64,000 nt of DNA from Amblyomma americanum (Eukaryota; Arthropoda; Arachnida; Ixodida; Ixodidae): positions 45,462,520 to 45,526,519 of the forward strand of contig NC_135505.1 in the NCBI RefSeq assembly GCF_052857255.1, in the 5' to 3' direction. The notes below the pieces were generated by a model. It saw only the letters and a list, made by a program, of their open reading frames with translations. It did not search any database and was not told the origin of the DNA. The position numbers and the translations under genes were made by a program. Below are positions 1-10,638 of this stretch, one piece after another; the first letter of the stretch is position 1; every line of letters starts with the position of its first letter.

Positions 1-905
1 CTCCCGTCGTTCCCGGAGCCACACACAGCCAATGCGCGCGCGCAGGATCATTGCACGTTGCGACCGCGTAAGTGCTCGACAGCCGGTGATGCGGTCGATG
101 CGCTCACTTGCTCACTTCCTGCGATGCGTGGGTGGGGGTGCTGCTTTCGGAGGTGGCCCTGGATGACCGCACGCACATCCTCCAGCGCAAGAAGCAGATC
201 GCTGGGAGGTAGTTGAAGTGCGGCCGCCGAAAGGTCGTCAGCTTCCTCGTTGCCGGCCATGCCGCAGTGACCGGACAGCCACTGTGCACGCACGGCGCAT
301 CCTCTCTGCGCGAGGCGCTCGATGCGCGAGCGAATGTCGCGCACTAGTGAGGTACCGCGGCCGTTGGATTGCAGGCGGCTGAGGGCGGCGCGGGATTCGA
401 AAAGCAGAGCCCTCCTGGGCGGCGGAAGGACCATGGTGAGCGGCAGGTGGATCCAGCCCGAGCAGGATCCCTATCAACTCCGCTGTGGTGGAGGAGCCCA
501 GGAAGGTTGCGGGCCTTGGCTCGGCAGTCGCAGTGCTGGGATGGTAGCCGCCGCTGCAAAGCTGTCGCGTGCCACTGAGCCGTCAGTGTACACGAGGAGA
601 TGGTCCTGGAGCTTCTCGTGTAGGACGGCTCTGGCCAGCCGCTGCACAGCACAAAGGGGTGTGCTCCGCTTTCCCGCGATGCCGACGATCTCCCGTTGTA
701 CCTCCGAGACAGCAGACCAGGGCGCGCAGGAGCCGTAGGAGGAAGGGCGTTGAGTCAATTTCTCTCTCTGGAGCAGCGCCGCGCCCATTCGTGAGCTCGG
801 GTGCGAGCCCATACGCTGCAGCAGCGACGCGCCGTCCGGTGCGCTGTGAAGCCGGTTGATATGATTCAGTGCCGTGCGTGCTGCTTGGAGTTTACGTGGC
901 CACGC
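1..905 (-). pseudogene. LINE ORF2 C-terminal fragment (thumb plus RNase H)
   Basis: Read on the minus strand, this holds the end of a non-LTR retrotransposon ORF2. A region after the reverse transcriptase (about 900-600) contains the motif LLVYTDGSV at about 575-596, the start of an RNase H domain. A shifted frame supplies the RNase H end, GHCGMAGNEEADD, at about 235-275. At least two frame changes (near 470 and 430) separate the parts, so no intact protein is possible. LINEs with a C-terminal RNase H belong to the I/R1/LOA group; I cannot place it further. The fragment is cut by the window edge at its 3' side. Confidence 0.75.
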
Positions 906-1381
906 TCCTGCAGCATCCACAGAGGCCAACATTTTTACAACAAAGGTTCCCGGCAGCTGCAAAGTAGCGTTCGGCGCTAATAAGCGTCCGCCATCACGTG
1001 ACCAACCCGTGCACACAGCCGGTTCCGCGTGCCTGGAACTAACTTGCTCGTGAGCCTGCGCGCCTTCTCAGTAAATCTAGCAGTTGTGATCAAGCCGCTA
1101 GCGGTGACGTGGCACATCAGTCGCGTTGCGAGAGAGCCATGTACGTACCATAAGCTGAGCGTCATGCTCTCAGTGAGCGCTGCTGTGTATTCGGGTAGAC
1201 ACGAGGAATTATTTATTGATCCCACCTCTGCCGAGAAACATGCACCCGATACACAACAAAGAACAGAGAACACACAACAAAAAGCATCGCCAAAAATATG
1301 GAAAACAAGACAGCCAAGGAAGTAGCCTATATCGGCGCGTCAGGCGAAAAACATGGAGTGGCAGTATCGGTAGTGGTAGAT
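906..1381. other. No recognised feature
   Basis: Short frames exist on both strands but have no motif, no start context and no resemblance to a family I know. The stretch probably includes unrecognised repeat sequence between two LINE fragments. Confidence 0.4.
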
Positions 1382-1643
1382 GGAAGGAAGGAAGGAAGGA
1401 AGGAAGGAAGGAAGGAAGGAAGGAAGGAAGGAAGGAAGGAAGGAAGGAAGGAAGGAAGGAAGGAAGGAAGGAAGGAAGGAAGGAAGGAAGGAAGGAAGGA
1501 AGGAAGGAAGGAAAGAAGGAAGGAAGGAAGGAAGGAAGGAAGGAAGGAAGGAAGGAAGGAAGGAAGGAAGGAAGGAAGGAAGGAAGGAAGGAAGGAAGGA
1601 AGGAAGGAAGGAAGGAAGGAAGGAAGGAAGGAAGGAAGGAAGG
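1382..1643. repeat. (GGAA)n microsatellite, about 262 bp
   Basis: An almost uninterrupted GGAA/GAAG tetranucleotide array with one visible interruption (GAAAGAAGG near 1511). It is open in several frames on both strands (KEGR or LPSF repeats), which explains the long frames there; none is a gene. Its right end abuts the 3' end of the minus-strand LINE fragment, so it may have expanded from that element's tail. Confidence 0.97.
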
Positions 1644-1644
1644 C

Positions 1645-3350
1645 CTCAGATGTTGCTGACACATACCCACTATGGGGGAGTGGCCAAGACACAGGCGGTT
1701 AATTGCTGGTTACAGGAAAGTTTTGAAAGGAAAAGGAATGGTAATAGGATGTAGCCTGATAGATTGGAAGACGGAAGGACAGGTGTCCTGTTAACTTGGA
1801 GATCGAAGACGGGACAATGGCTTAATGTGCATAATAGTATACAATGCCTGTAACATTTCAATGTCCTACTGATTGAGAGCGGGAAGAAGAAATTAAAATG
1901 GGAGGCGTGCGTTTCTTGAATAAAATTTTGCACAGCAGAGCGCACACTCCTGTCGCTTCGTCCAAGCAAAGAAGCGCTAATGGAAAGAACAACCGCGGAG
2001 GACACAGGCAAGCCCAGTTGATGAAATGGAAATTGCAAAAGACGCTTCCGCAAATGAGAGAAGCGGCGGCAGAACAGCAGGAAGTGATCTATTGTCTCAG
2101 GTTCGGCACAAAAAGGGCACAGCGGGGAAGCCGCCAAGCCAGATCTGTGAAGGTAGAAATTTAGAATGGGAACCCGGCAACGCAAACGCGTGAAAGAGAC
2201 CTTTAGTCTGCGTGAGCGCCGGTCTTTGCTACTCCAAAGATGCAGAAGATGCTGATATTCGGGAGATGATGTAAGAGCCGAGGCAGCAAATTCCTGAAAT
2301 ATTGTGTAGCTGTGAAACCTCTCCGCAGCTGTATATGCACACGTTGGCAGGACAGCAACAATTGGGCCGCAGAGAGAGGCTCTTGCTAAGGAATCTGCAA
2401 CCTCATTTAAGTGAAAACCCATGTGGCCTGGTACCCAAAGCAACCTTACCGAATTTATATGGAGCGGAATCAGGAACTTAAAGAGGCGGAATGCCCGAGA
2501 CTCAGTGGGTGCGGATAAGGAAGAGCAAATGGACAGAGAGTCTGTCATAACCTGGGAAACGGTAGTTTCTAATTTTCGTAAGGCTTAGATTACTGCTAAT
2601 AATTCAGCCAGAAAAATGGGAGTGAAGTCAGGAAGACGGAGAGAAAAAGACCAATCCAGTGAAGGCGAAAAAATTCCCACACCTGCCTTCTCGCGATCCT
2701 GCGAAGCATCGGTAGCAGTAAGAACATGAGAGGGAAATGACCTTAGGTGGTCCTGCAACAGACCCTGAAAAAGCGGGAAGGGCTGCAGCTTTGCATTCCA
2801 TGGGAAAATGTCATTGAATTCAATCTGGACAGATGAGGAGTTGTTATATATTTGGCGGACATCTGTGAAATGAATATTTATGCGATCAAGGAGGGACTGC
2901 ACGTAACATATCTGAGGGGTATGAAAACGAGACCAGGCAGCACTAAAAAAGGCGGAAGGTTGACTAAGAAATATTATACTGGAAGCGTGAAGAGGTGAGT
3001 CGCACAATTTTAAAAATGCCTGAACTGTTAAAAGGCGAAACCTAGCTGATAACGATGGCATTCGCGCCTCAAGGTGCAGAACAGCATTGGCGACATATTT
3101 TGGAAGCCCAAGACAAAGGCGCAACGCCTTACGCTCCAACAGCACAAGAGGGCGAAGTTTATAGGCAGGAGCTCCTGAGAATAAAACACACCCGAACTCC
3201 AAAATTGGGCGGACGTACATTTTATAAATCATCAGAAGTGTATGCCTTCTCATGCCTGAGCTAGCACTACAAAGCCTACGCAGGATGCCAATGGCCCGAA
3301 CTCCTTTTGCAGAAAGTTGCTCAATATGTGGCCGCCAGGAAAGAGTAGAG
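1645..3350 (-). pseudogene. I/R1-like LINE ORF2 3' fragment (RT thumb, RNase H, Cys/His end)
   Basis: The minus strand reads from the end of a reverse transcriptase (DSTLSWRPHI near 3340) through a thumb region and the start of RNase H (TATDAS near 2720). After an in-frame stop near 2585 it continues with the RNase H end (LLWVPGHMGFHLNEVADSLA near 2440-2380) and a Cys/His segment (CPFC...HFLLFC near 2120-2060). The element is 5' truncated. Its 3' end runs directly into the GGAA array. The RNase H motif and the Cys/His tail place it among RNase H-bearing LINEs. It is inactive. Confidence 0.8.
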
Positions 3351-3529
3351 TCGTATATTACTGCAATAGTTGCAATAGCACTCGCTTTCGTCTGCACCCG
3401 AGCATACATAATTAGCGACAACAAAAATGTCATTTGGAAATTTGCGCAAGGTAGAATTTCGGAAGAAGCCAGACGCATCTTCTCAAAAAACCCAATTGAA
3501 CGAAAAATATCCATCATGTGAATACCTGC

Positions 3530-4010
3530 GCACGAATCTTCCCCCTGACAACGAGGCTGCAAACGCGCTCGCTCGAGATCTGTGCTACCGGGCGGCCGTA
3601 GAACAGCCCGGATGCAAGGCTATGAAAGATTGCATAGTTACATACCACGAACTTACCGAACACTATAACTTACATAGAAGGATATTTCCACCCCAGATCG
3701 GTCTCTCTCCAATAATGAGGCGCGCGTTTGGAGGCGGTTACATGCTGGAAATTACATTTGCCCAGTCTGGGACTACCTGACAGAGACCGGGGATGAAAAT
3801 GATTCAAAATTTGAAAACTGTGTTAAAAGGGGCACTCTTCATCACATAATTTGGAAATGCGCCGATTCTCCGGGCGCCGGCTTAAACATCAACAGTAGAG
3901 AAGCCTGGGAAGTTTCGCTGCGGAACGAGGACCTTGCCATCCCGCAGCAAGCCACCCGCCTGGCGGCTTCCGCTGTTAAGAAGCAACGGCTCTTAACTTA
4001 CGCATCTCCA
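3530..4010 (+). pseudogene. LINE ORF2 C-terminal fragment, plus strand
   Basis: The frame reads LPPDNEAANALARDLCYRA, the end of an RNase H domain (DNEAANALA). Further on in another frame comes HHIIWKCADSPG, then a Trp-Glu and Leu-rich tail ending near 4010. This HxxW.C tail is typical of tick RNase H-bearing LINEs. The frame changes near 3780. The fragment lies head to head with the minus-strand LINE at 1645-3350, with the boundary between 3350 and 3530 unresolved. It is not functional. Confidence 0.6.
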
Positions 4011-4100
4011 CTTCGTATCTTCACGTATCTCCACTTATTCTGCGGAGAATCACCTACCCGCGTCCCAGGCTTGCTTGCCGGGACCGGGGATAATCAATGT

Positions 4101-4415
4101 AACCCGCCGCAGTGGCTCAGTGGTTAGAGCACACGGCCACCGATCCGGAGTACCCGAGCCCGAACCCGACCGCGGCGGCCGCGCTCCGACAGAGGCAAAA
4201 CGCCAAGGCGCCCAGGTGCTGTGCGACGCCAGCGCACGCCAAATATCCCCAGGCGGTCGAAACCATTTCGGAGCCCTCCACTACGGCACCTCTTTCTTCC
4301 TTTCTTCTCTTAGCCCTTCCTTTATCCCTTTCCTTACGTCGCGGTTCAGGTGTGCGCCGATGTGAGGCAGATACTGCGCCATTTCCTTTCCTCAAAAACC
4401 ATTTTCTTTCATCGA
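4101..4415 (+). mobile_element. tRNA-derived SINE
   Basis: The head carries a box A-like sequence (TGGCTCAGTGG at 4113-4123) and a degenerate box B near 4156-4166. A body follows with GGAGCCCTCCACTACGGCAC, then a pyrimidine-rich stretch and the 3' segment GCGGTTCAGGTGTGCGCCGA to CGCCATTTCCTTTCC. The same 3' body is seen on the minus strand at 12918-13118 and 37757-38020 and as pieces at 25183-25340, so this is a family. No convincing target-site duplication was found. Confidence 0.75.
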
Positions 4416-5149
4416 GAGGGTAATGACGTGAGACGTGGAGCTGTAGAATAAGAAGTGAATAAAACATTAACAACTGGTTAAACAATATCTCGTACAGTGT
4501 CTTTTATACAATGCTTTGCTCTCCTCCTCGCGCTTTGTTGAGTACGAAATTAGCGCGACTATAGCAAAGCTGTTATTGCGCACAAATTGTGAGCTATTAC
4601 ATGAGTAAATGCCCTTTTGGTAAGCGTCTACGAACTGCATGCTTGCTGAAAGGAGCAGCAGCGCCATCTGCTCGCGTCGGCGCAAACGGCTTCCACCCAC
4701 TACCTATGATAGCACCTACGTACGTGTTAGAATTCAAATCATCCTAATACCACATGCCTTCAATACGCACTATTAAACGACTCTGCATGCCTATACCTTT
4801 TTGCATGCGTATTATTTTCTCCAGCTTCCTCTTGGTGTCGATGGACGATCGGATCTGGAGACAGAGTTGAAAACATTAACTGGTGGGCGGGTTGTACAGA
4901 CATAGTTTTTGTAGAGTTCAAAACGTGGGTGTTAATTCCTGTATAAAACTTCCGTGTACTGTGCGTTTTAAACCTAACATTTGTGGCACCATATGCGGAA
5001 AGCAAGAGCCACATCTTTCGGCAGGCAGAACACAGGACGAATGCTCTCCGGACCCACACCGCAGACGCGGCACCCCACGAGATGATAAAGTCTCTGCAGA
5101 GGCATTTAGACCACCATAAAGCACTCGTGGAAAATAGATCAGAGAACAG
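4416..5149. other. No recognised feature
   Basis: AT-rich sequence with short frames on both strands and no domain, repeat unit or splice pattern that I recognise. Confidence 0.4.
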
Positions 5150-5435
5150 ACGCAAATTAAAGACATCCTAGTCGAACTAAAAAAGAAGGAACGGGCTTGG
5201 GCAGGGCATCTAAAGCGAAGGCAAGGTAACCGATGGTCCTTAAGGGTAACGGACTGAATACCAAGAGAAGGAAGCGTGCAGGGGGCGAAAGAAAGTTAAG
5301 TGCTCGGATGAGACTAAGATTGCGGGGATACAGTGGCCGCAGCTGGCACAGGACAGGGTTCATTGGAGACACGTGGGACAGGGCTTAGTTAAGCAGTGCG
5401 CGCAGTCAGGCTGCTGAAAATGATGTTGAAAGCAC
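5150..5435 (+). pseudogene. RTE-type LINE 3' fragment
   Basis: This stretch is alignable by eye with the better preserved plus-strand RTE end at 37201-37664. Shared landmarks are GCATCCTAGTCGAA-like sequence, GGGCTTGGGCAGGGCAT, GTAACGGACTGAAT and GGACAGGGTTCATTGGAGA. It encodes the remnant of the RTE ORF2 C-terminus with stops and ends near a TGATG-type tail. It is 5' truncated, as is usual for LINE insertions. Confidence 0.7.
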
Positions 5436-5704
5436 TCGTAACCCTGCCAGCTAGTACCTGAACACAATCCTCACCTCTTTATGCGTGGCAGCAGCATTCA
5501 GAGCAAATTCACCCAAATGCTAGAAAACTGTGGACAAGCTAGGGCTCACCATCGGCATTACCAAGGCTGTAATCAGCGTGGAATTTTTATTCCTAAAGCC
5601 AAGGATGTTCGTTCCGTACCACAAGTTTTAAGGGGCTAAATATGTCATCGCATGGTGTGCTATATATTCTAGTGGGCAATAAGACAGCGCAGACACTTAA
5701 GACG
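5436..5704. other. No recognised feature
   Basis: A short stretch between an RTE fragment and a zinc-finger-like remnant; nothing recognised. Confidence 0.35.
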
Positions 5705-5900
5705 AAGCTGACGGGCGTGCTCCGGGCGAACGCGGTCGTTTACGCGTCGCTCTTGTGCACGAAGAGCTTCTGGCAGAATCCGCACTGAATGTTGCCGCCG
5801 GTGCGGTAGAATCACTCGTGGGCGGCGACAGCGTCTGCGCTAGCTAACTCCGCTCCGCACTTCGTGCAGAGCCGCTACCCGATGTGCGTGGCCATGTTCA
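5705..5900 (-). pseudogene. C2H2-like zinc-finger remnant
   Basis: The minus strand reads LCTKCGAELASADAVAAHE, a stop, then CGFCQKLFVHKSDA and another stop. Paired C-x2-C spacings followed by histidine suggest a degraded zinc-finger pair, from a host pseudogene or from a transposon. The two in-frame stops show it is not functional. The assignment rests only on cysteine and histidine spacing. Confidence 0.3.
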
Positions 5901-5939
5901 GAGCCATGGTGGCCTGGCTCCTGAAGGGCTGCTGGCACT

Positions 5940-6130
5940 AAAAATGCAGTCATGGGCAGAAAGTAATAGAATACTCAGAGAACTTCAGATCGGGTTTACA
6001 AAGGATAGGCGCTTAGATGGTAGCCTTTTCGGGCTTACCCGGTGCGTAGAAACCGCTAAGGCAGAAAACAGACCTCTTTATTTGCTTTCCTGGACATAAG
6101 CCGTGCATACAACATGAGCAGGGAACTACT
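5940..6130 (+). pseudogene. LINE reverse transcriptase fragment
   Basis: The frame reads LQIGFTKDRRLDGSLFGLTR, then AENRPLYLLSWT, then a stop. This matches the reverse transcriptase block with QxGFRxxR...L..LT..VE and RPLYLAFLDI in LINE ORF2 proteins, just before the first catalytic Asp block. It ends where the 222-bp array of the intact LINE begins, so that LINE may have inserted into it. Confidence 0.6.
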
Positions 6131-6143
6131 CATCAGCAGCGGC

Positions 6144-6871
6144 GGCAGCAGCGGCAGCTAGCCGGCACTTCGACTTATCGAGCGCATTTCTGCACTGCAG
6201 GTTGGATAGCGAATAGTGGTCATACCCAGCTAGCATCCACGTGACCCACTTGGCTGCGGCAGCTTTCCACTGGCGCTGACTCTACCGGAAGCTATCGGAA
6301 GCATCTTCGTCGACTTCCCGGGGACTAGCTTCATAAAAGGACTGCGCGTGACGGACGGACCACTTGGCAGCAGCGGCAGCTAGCCGGCACTTCGACTTAT
6401 CGAGCGAATTTCTGCACTGCAGGTTGGATAGCGAATAGTGGTCATACCCAGCAAGCATCCACGTGACCCACTTGGCTGCGGCAGCTTTCCACTGGCGCTG
6501 ACTCTACCGGAAGCTATCGGAAGCATCTTCGTCGACTTCCCGGGGACTAGCTTCATAAAAGGACTGCGCGTGACGGACGGACCACTTGGCAGCAGCGGCA
6601 GCTAGCCGGCACTTCGACTTATCGAGCGCATTTCTGCACTGCAGGTTGGATAGCGAATAGTGGTCATACCCAGCTAGCATCCACGTGACCCACTTGGCTG
6701 CGGCAGCTTTCCACTGGCGCTGACTCTACCGGAAGCTATCGGAAGCATCTTCGTCGACTTCCCGGGGACTAGCTTCATAAAAGGACTGCGCGTGACGGAC
6801 GGACCACTTGGCAGCAGCGGCAGCTAGCCGGCACTTCGACTTATCGAGCGCATTTCTGCACTGCAGGTTGG
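6144..6871 (+). promoter_or_regulatory. 222-bp tandem monomers forming the LINE 5' UTR/promoter
   Basis: Three full 222-bp units start at 6144, 6366 and 6588. A fourth partial unit runs 6810-6871, followed at once by the unique leader of ORF1. Units differ at only a few bases (for example GCGCATTTC or GCGAATTTC). Each full unit holds an E-box in CCACGTGACC and a TATA-like CATAAAAGG followed by GCGTGACGGACGG. The arrangement resembles the promoter monomers of some mammalian L1 families; promoter activity is inferred, not shown. Confidence 0.8.
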
Positions 6872-7014
6872 TGCGAAGCTATCCTGTGGCTGGTCGCTTT
6901 GTTTTTTTGTTTTTGCTGTTGCTGTTGCCAACCTTGTGTTTCTTCTGCAGTGCTATTGAGCTTATTGAGCCTTTTGTTTGTACGGCTTGTGCATCTAACT
7001 CATAGCAAGTGGTA

Positions 7015-7755
7015 ATGCCTAACCCATCGCAGTCCTCAGACCGGGACAACCGTTCCGACCTGCGCGAGCTTCGTGCAGAGATTAAAACGCTGAGAGACAG
7101 CGTACAATTCATGAGCGACGAGTTTGAGAGCATGAAGAAGCAACTGGCTGAGGCGCGGACAGAAACGGTTGCTCTAAGGAAGGAAAATGAAAGTTTACAA
7201 TCTAAATGCCAGGAAAGTGACGCCGCACTCAAACGACTTGAAAGCAGAATGGTTCAGTGTGAGCAGTACTCTCGTAGGACCAACGTAGAAATCCGAGGCA
7301 TCCAAGAGAAACAGGATGAGAATGTTTTTGACATGGTGACTTCGATAGGTGAAATTATAGGCGAGCCTATAAGTCCTGCCGACATCGAGGTGTGTCACCG
7401 TGTACCAACTAGAGAAGAGGGCAAAACCAATGTACTGGTGCAGTTCAAAGGCAAACAAAAAAGAGATGCATTTCTTGAAAGGGCACGTCGAACTGTAATC
7501 AAGGATAGCCAGCTCGGAATCCAAAGTGAAACACAAAATGAAATGCGGATCTTCGTAAATGAACACCTGTGTCCTGCACTGAAACGCCTGTTGCACCTAG
7601 CTAGCACAAAAAAGACTGAACGCGGATGGCGTTTTGTGTGGGTGCGGAACGGCAAGGTCTATGCGCGAAAAGAAGAGGGGAGCGATGCCATACGGATTGC
7701 TTCTGATAGGGACCTATGTAAGATTGACTTAGCGTTTTTTTTTCTTTTTCCCTAA
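7015..7755 (+). CDS. LINE ORF1 protein (coiled coil, nucleic-acid binding)
   Basis: A 246-residue frame from the ATG at 7015 (in-frame GTG and GTA codons lie just upstream, but ATG is preferred). Residues about 14-85 form a heptad-rich coiled coil (LRELRAEIKTL, MKKQLAEARTETVALRKENE). It then reads YSRRTNVEIRGI, IGEPISPADIEVCHRVPT and VLVQFKGKQKRDAFL, the pattern of L1-type ORF1 RRM and C-terminal domains that bind retrotransposon RNA as a multimer. The frame ends in a phenylalanine run encoded by a nine-T tract. ORF2 follows after 18 bases in the same frame. Close relatives of this ORF1 type occur in CR1/L2-group elements. No disabling change is visible. Confidence 0.85.
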   Translation: MPNPSQSSDRDNRSDLRELRAEIKTLRDSVQFMSDEFESMKKQLAEARTETVALRKENESLQSKCQESDAALKRLESRMVQCEQYSRRTNVEIRGIQEKQDENVFDMVTSIGEIIGEPISPADIEVCHRVPTREEGKTNVLVQFKGKQKRDAFLERARRTVIKDSQLGIQSETQNEMRIFVNEHLCPALKRLLHLASTKKTERGWRFVWVRNGKVYARKEEGSDAIRIASDRDLCKIDLAFFFLFP

Positions 7756-7773
7756 GGCTCTACTCACCTGTTC

Positions 7774-10638
7774 ATGTATAAAGAATACGCCTTACCCTGC
7801 GACATTTCACTTCACTGCGGTCAAACGAAGAATAGCATCTCTGCTATTCATATTAATGCACGGTCTCTGGCTTGTAAAGAAGATCAGGTCACTGTGTTCC
7901 TAAATAACTTCCATTTCAAATTTGACGTCATCATGTTCTCGGAAACCTGGTATCAAAATAGCAGCCCTGTACTGATCTTAGATGACTACACCCATTACAA
8001 CCTCAACAGAACAGGCATGCGTGGAGGGGGTGTTGCACTATATGTTAAACGATGCATATCAACAGAGGTGTTAAGGGAATTTACACGTGCCACAGCTGAT
8101 TACGAAAGCTTGTGTGTGATATGTGGCCTTGAAATGTTTCTTGTCATCTACCGCCCTCCATCTGGCAATCGCAACGAGTTCATAAATTTTCTAGAAGAAA
8201 TACTTGAATATGCCTCGGTTCACCATTATCGGTTGCTACTTGGCGGTGACATGAATATTGACATGCTGACTGATAGTCAACATTCTTGTGAATTAGGAAA
8301 CAAGTTTCTTGCTTCTGGGTTCCACAACGTCATAACGACGCCAACTCGTGTAACGTCGACAAGACAGACACTTCTCGACCTTTTCGTTATTAATACAGAC
8401 ACACCTGTTCTAGCGGCTGGTACAATCAGTACTGACATCAGTGACCATTGTCCTATATATATAAGTTATTCTACCAATTTAGCCCGACAAAAACAGTGCT
8501 CAAACAGGCTAAAGTACAGATGCTTGTCAAGTGAGAACCTTGAAACATTTCGCAGACGAATAATCCATGCGGACTGGTCATCCATTTTTTACAAGGTCTC
8601 CAGCAGTGACGCCTACGCTGACTTTTTGTCAATATTCCGTCAGCTGTATGAGTTGTCATTTCCATATCAGAATGTTAAACTTAAGAAAAGAATAAGGAAA
8701 CCTTGGCTAGGACCAGAACACATAAAAATGATAACTGAAAAAAACCTTCTTTTTCAAGCCTTCCTCAGGACAAAAGACCTAGCTAAACTTGAAATATTTA
8801 AGAAGTATCGCAACAAACTAAACGCAGAATTGCGAAGAGCAAAGAAATACTACTACAACCACCTTTTCAGTACTGCAAGAAAAGAGCGTCCGGACAAAGT
8901 TTGGAAAATATTCAACGAAGCCCTAAATAGAAAAATAACACGAGAAAACACTTCTGAATTGACAATAGATGGTAAAAAATTATCCGGAATTCCTCTAGCC
9001 GAGTATTTCAATGAACACTTCGTCAATGTGGCAGAGCCAGCAGTCATTAACTCGACTAGCGCTTTGCTTCACTACCAGTGTAAGGAGACGCTATTTCTTT
9101 ACCCAACGGATGAAAGAGAAATCTATCGCACATTTATAAATTTGAAAAACACCAATGCCAGCGATATTGACGGCTTTCAAATAAAGGCAGTGAAATACGT
9201 TATCGATATTATTGCGCCGCATCTAGTATACATATTCAATCTGGCTCTTACATCTGGATGTTTCCCGGATAGGATGAAAATCGCTAAAGTTTCAGTTCTT
9301 TTTAAGGGGGGCGATAAAAACGATGTTAACAACTATAGACCCGTCTCAGTGCTTCCTGTATTTTCTAAGGGTTTAGAGAAGATTATTCTTTTGCACATGA
9401 ACAGCTTTTTCGTTAAACATAACATGCTTTCAGATGCTCAACACGGCTTTCGGAAAGGCAGGTCAACGGAAACTGCACTATTAACTCAGAAGGAATTAAT
9501 AATCTCTAATATTGATGAAAGCAGACTTACCCTCGGAATTTTCATTGACTACAGCAAAGCATTTGATCGCCTAAACCATGAAATATTACTAGACAAACTG
9601 TTCAGTTATGGTGTCCGAGGAGTTGGTTTCGCTTTACTTAAATCTTTTCTTTTGAATCGTCAGCAGCACGTCTCTATCGCTGAAAGTGACTCATCCCACA
9701 GATTACTAACTTCCGGCGTGCCACAAGGAAGTATTTTAGGGCCGTTTCTTTTCAACATCTATGTGAACGATATCGTGCAAAAGGAAAGCAATGCAATATA
9801 CGTGCTCTACGCAGATGACACGAGCATCTTTTTCACCGGTAAAAATGTAGACGAACTATTAATAGAAGCCAAAAAAGAGCTTGCGATAATTTGGGATTGG
9901 TCAAGTAAGAACTGTTTAAAAGTAAATGGCAATAAATCTAAGGCCATATTATTCATGGCCAGAGGGAAGCAAGCACAGATAGAAGAAAAGTTGGTTCTTG
10001 GAGGTGCACCCATAGAAATTGTTAAGAAACATAAAATTCTTGGCGTGACCTTTGCTGCTGACATGTCGTGGAATCATCACGTTCAATCATTATCAAGGAC
10101 ACTATCTACGTCAGTCGGCGCACTAGCACGGTGCCGTCATTTTCTTCCAGATAGAGCAAAACTTCAAATTTATCATGCACTGTTCTCCTCTCACATAAAT
10201 TACTGTACACTGGTTTGGGCCACAACCACACAAACAAATATTCAAACACTGCTCCTTCTTCAAAAGAAAGCACTTCGTTGCATTGCAAATGTGTCCTATT
10301 TACATTCATCTGCACCATTGTTCACACGGTATAACATAATAAGCGTCGGAAAAATTTACGATTTCCGTCTACTGTACTCATACTTATTTTCCGATGAAAA
10401 GTTTAAGAGCCTCATAAAATTCCTTTCGCATTTGCAGAAACAGAAAAGTGATTGTCGCACCCGTGGATCTGAGACATGGCTGATACCACGCAGACGTACA
10501 AATTATATGCTACAGTCGCTCACGCACAAGTTGCCGTGCTTGCTTAAAAAATTACTGTCTGCAAATTTTGACTTAAGCGCATGTAATAGAAAACAGACAC
10601 GTGAAATTTTTTTCTCATCCCAGTTTTTGTGCAGCTAA
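7774..10638 (+). CDS. LINE ORF2 protein: APE-type endonuclease plus reverse transcriptase
   Basis: This 954-residue protein would nick target DNA and reverse-transcribe the element RNA. Endonuclease motifs: HINARSL (about 26-32), SETW (56-59), YRPPSGN (126-132), GGDMNID (157-163) and SDH (223-225). Reverse transcriptase motifs: NNYRPVSVLP (about 519), FIDYSKAFD with the first catalytic Asp (about 590), SGVPQGSILGP (about 647) and YADD (679-682). There is no RNase H. A thumb and C-terminal region follow. Motif layout fits the CR1/L2 group. All catalytic residues I can check are present, so the protein is plausibly active. The last 135 codons or so also form the left end of the 28.3-kb duplicated unit. 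Confidence 0.9.
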   Translation: MYKEYALPCDISLHCGQTKNSISAIHINARSLACKEDQVTVFLNNFHFKFDVIMFSETWYQNSSPVLILDDYTHYNLNRTGMRGGGVALYVKRCISTEVLREFTRATADYESLCVICGLEMFLVIYRPPSGNRNEFINFLEEILEYASVHHYRLLLGGDMNIDMLTDSQHSCELGNKFLASGFHNVITTPTRVTSTRQTLLDLFVINTDTPVLAAGTISTDISDHCPIYISYSTNLARQKQCSNRLKYRCLSSENLETFRRRIIHADWSSIFYKVSSSDAYADFLSIFRQLYELSFPYQNVKLKKRIRKPWLGPEHIKMITEKNLLFQAFLRTKDLAKLEIFKKYRNKLNAELRRAKKYYYNHLFSTARKERPDKVWKIFNEALNRKITRENTSELTIDGKKLSGIPLAEYFNEHFVNVAEPAVINSTSALLHYQCKETLFLYPTDEREIYRTFINLKNTNASDIDGFQIKAVKYVIDIIAPHLVYIFNLALTSGCFPDRMKIAKVSVLFKGGDKNDVNNYRPVSVLPVFSKGLEKIILLHMNSFFVKHNMLSDAQHGFRKGRSTETALLTQKELIISNIDESRLTLGIFIDYSKAFDRLNHEILLDKLFSYGVRGVGFALLKSFLLNRQQHVSIAESDSSHRLLTSGVPQGSILGPFLFNIYVNDIVQKESNAIYVLYADDTSIFFTGKNVDELLIEAKKELAIIWDWSSKNCLKVNGNKSKAILFMARGKQAQIEEKLVLGGAPIEIVKKHKILGVTFAADMSWNHHVQSLSRTLSTSVGALARCRHFLPDRAKLQIYHALFSSHINYCTLVWATTTQTNIQTLLLLQKKALRCIANVSYLHSSAPLFTRYNIISVGKIYDFRLLYSYLFSDEKFKSLIKFLSHLQKQKSDCRTRGSETWLIPRRRTNYMLQSLTHKLPCLLKKLLSANFDLSACNRKQTREIFFSSQFLCS

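Noticed and set aside
1209..1754. Long open frames of KEGR or LPSF repeats on both strands
   Set aside because: They are translations of the (GGAA)n microsatellite and have no independent coding support.
6134..6871. CRISPR-like or satellite array
   Set aside because: Units are long (222 bp), without spacers, few in number and joined directly to LINE ORF1; a LINE promoter array explains them better.
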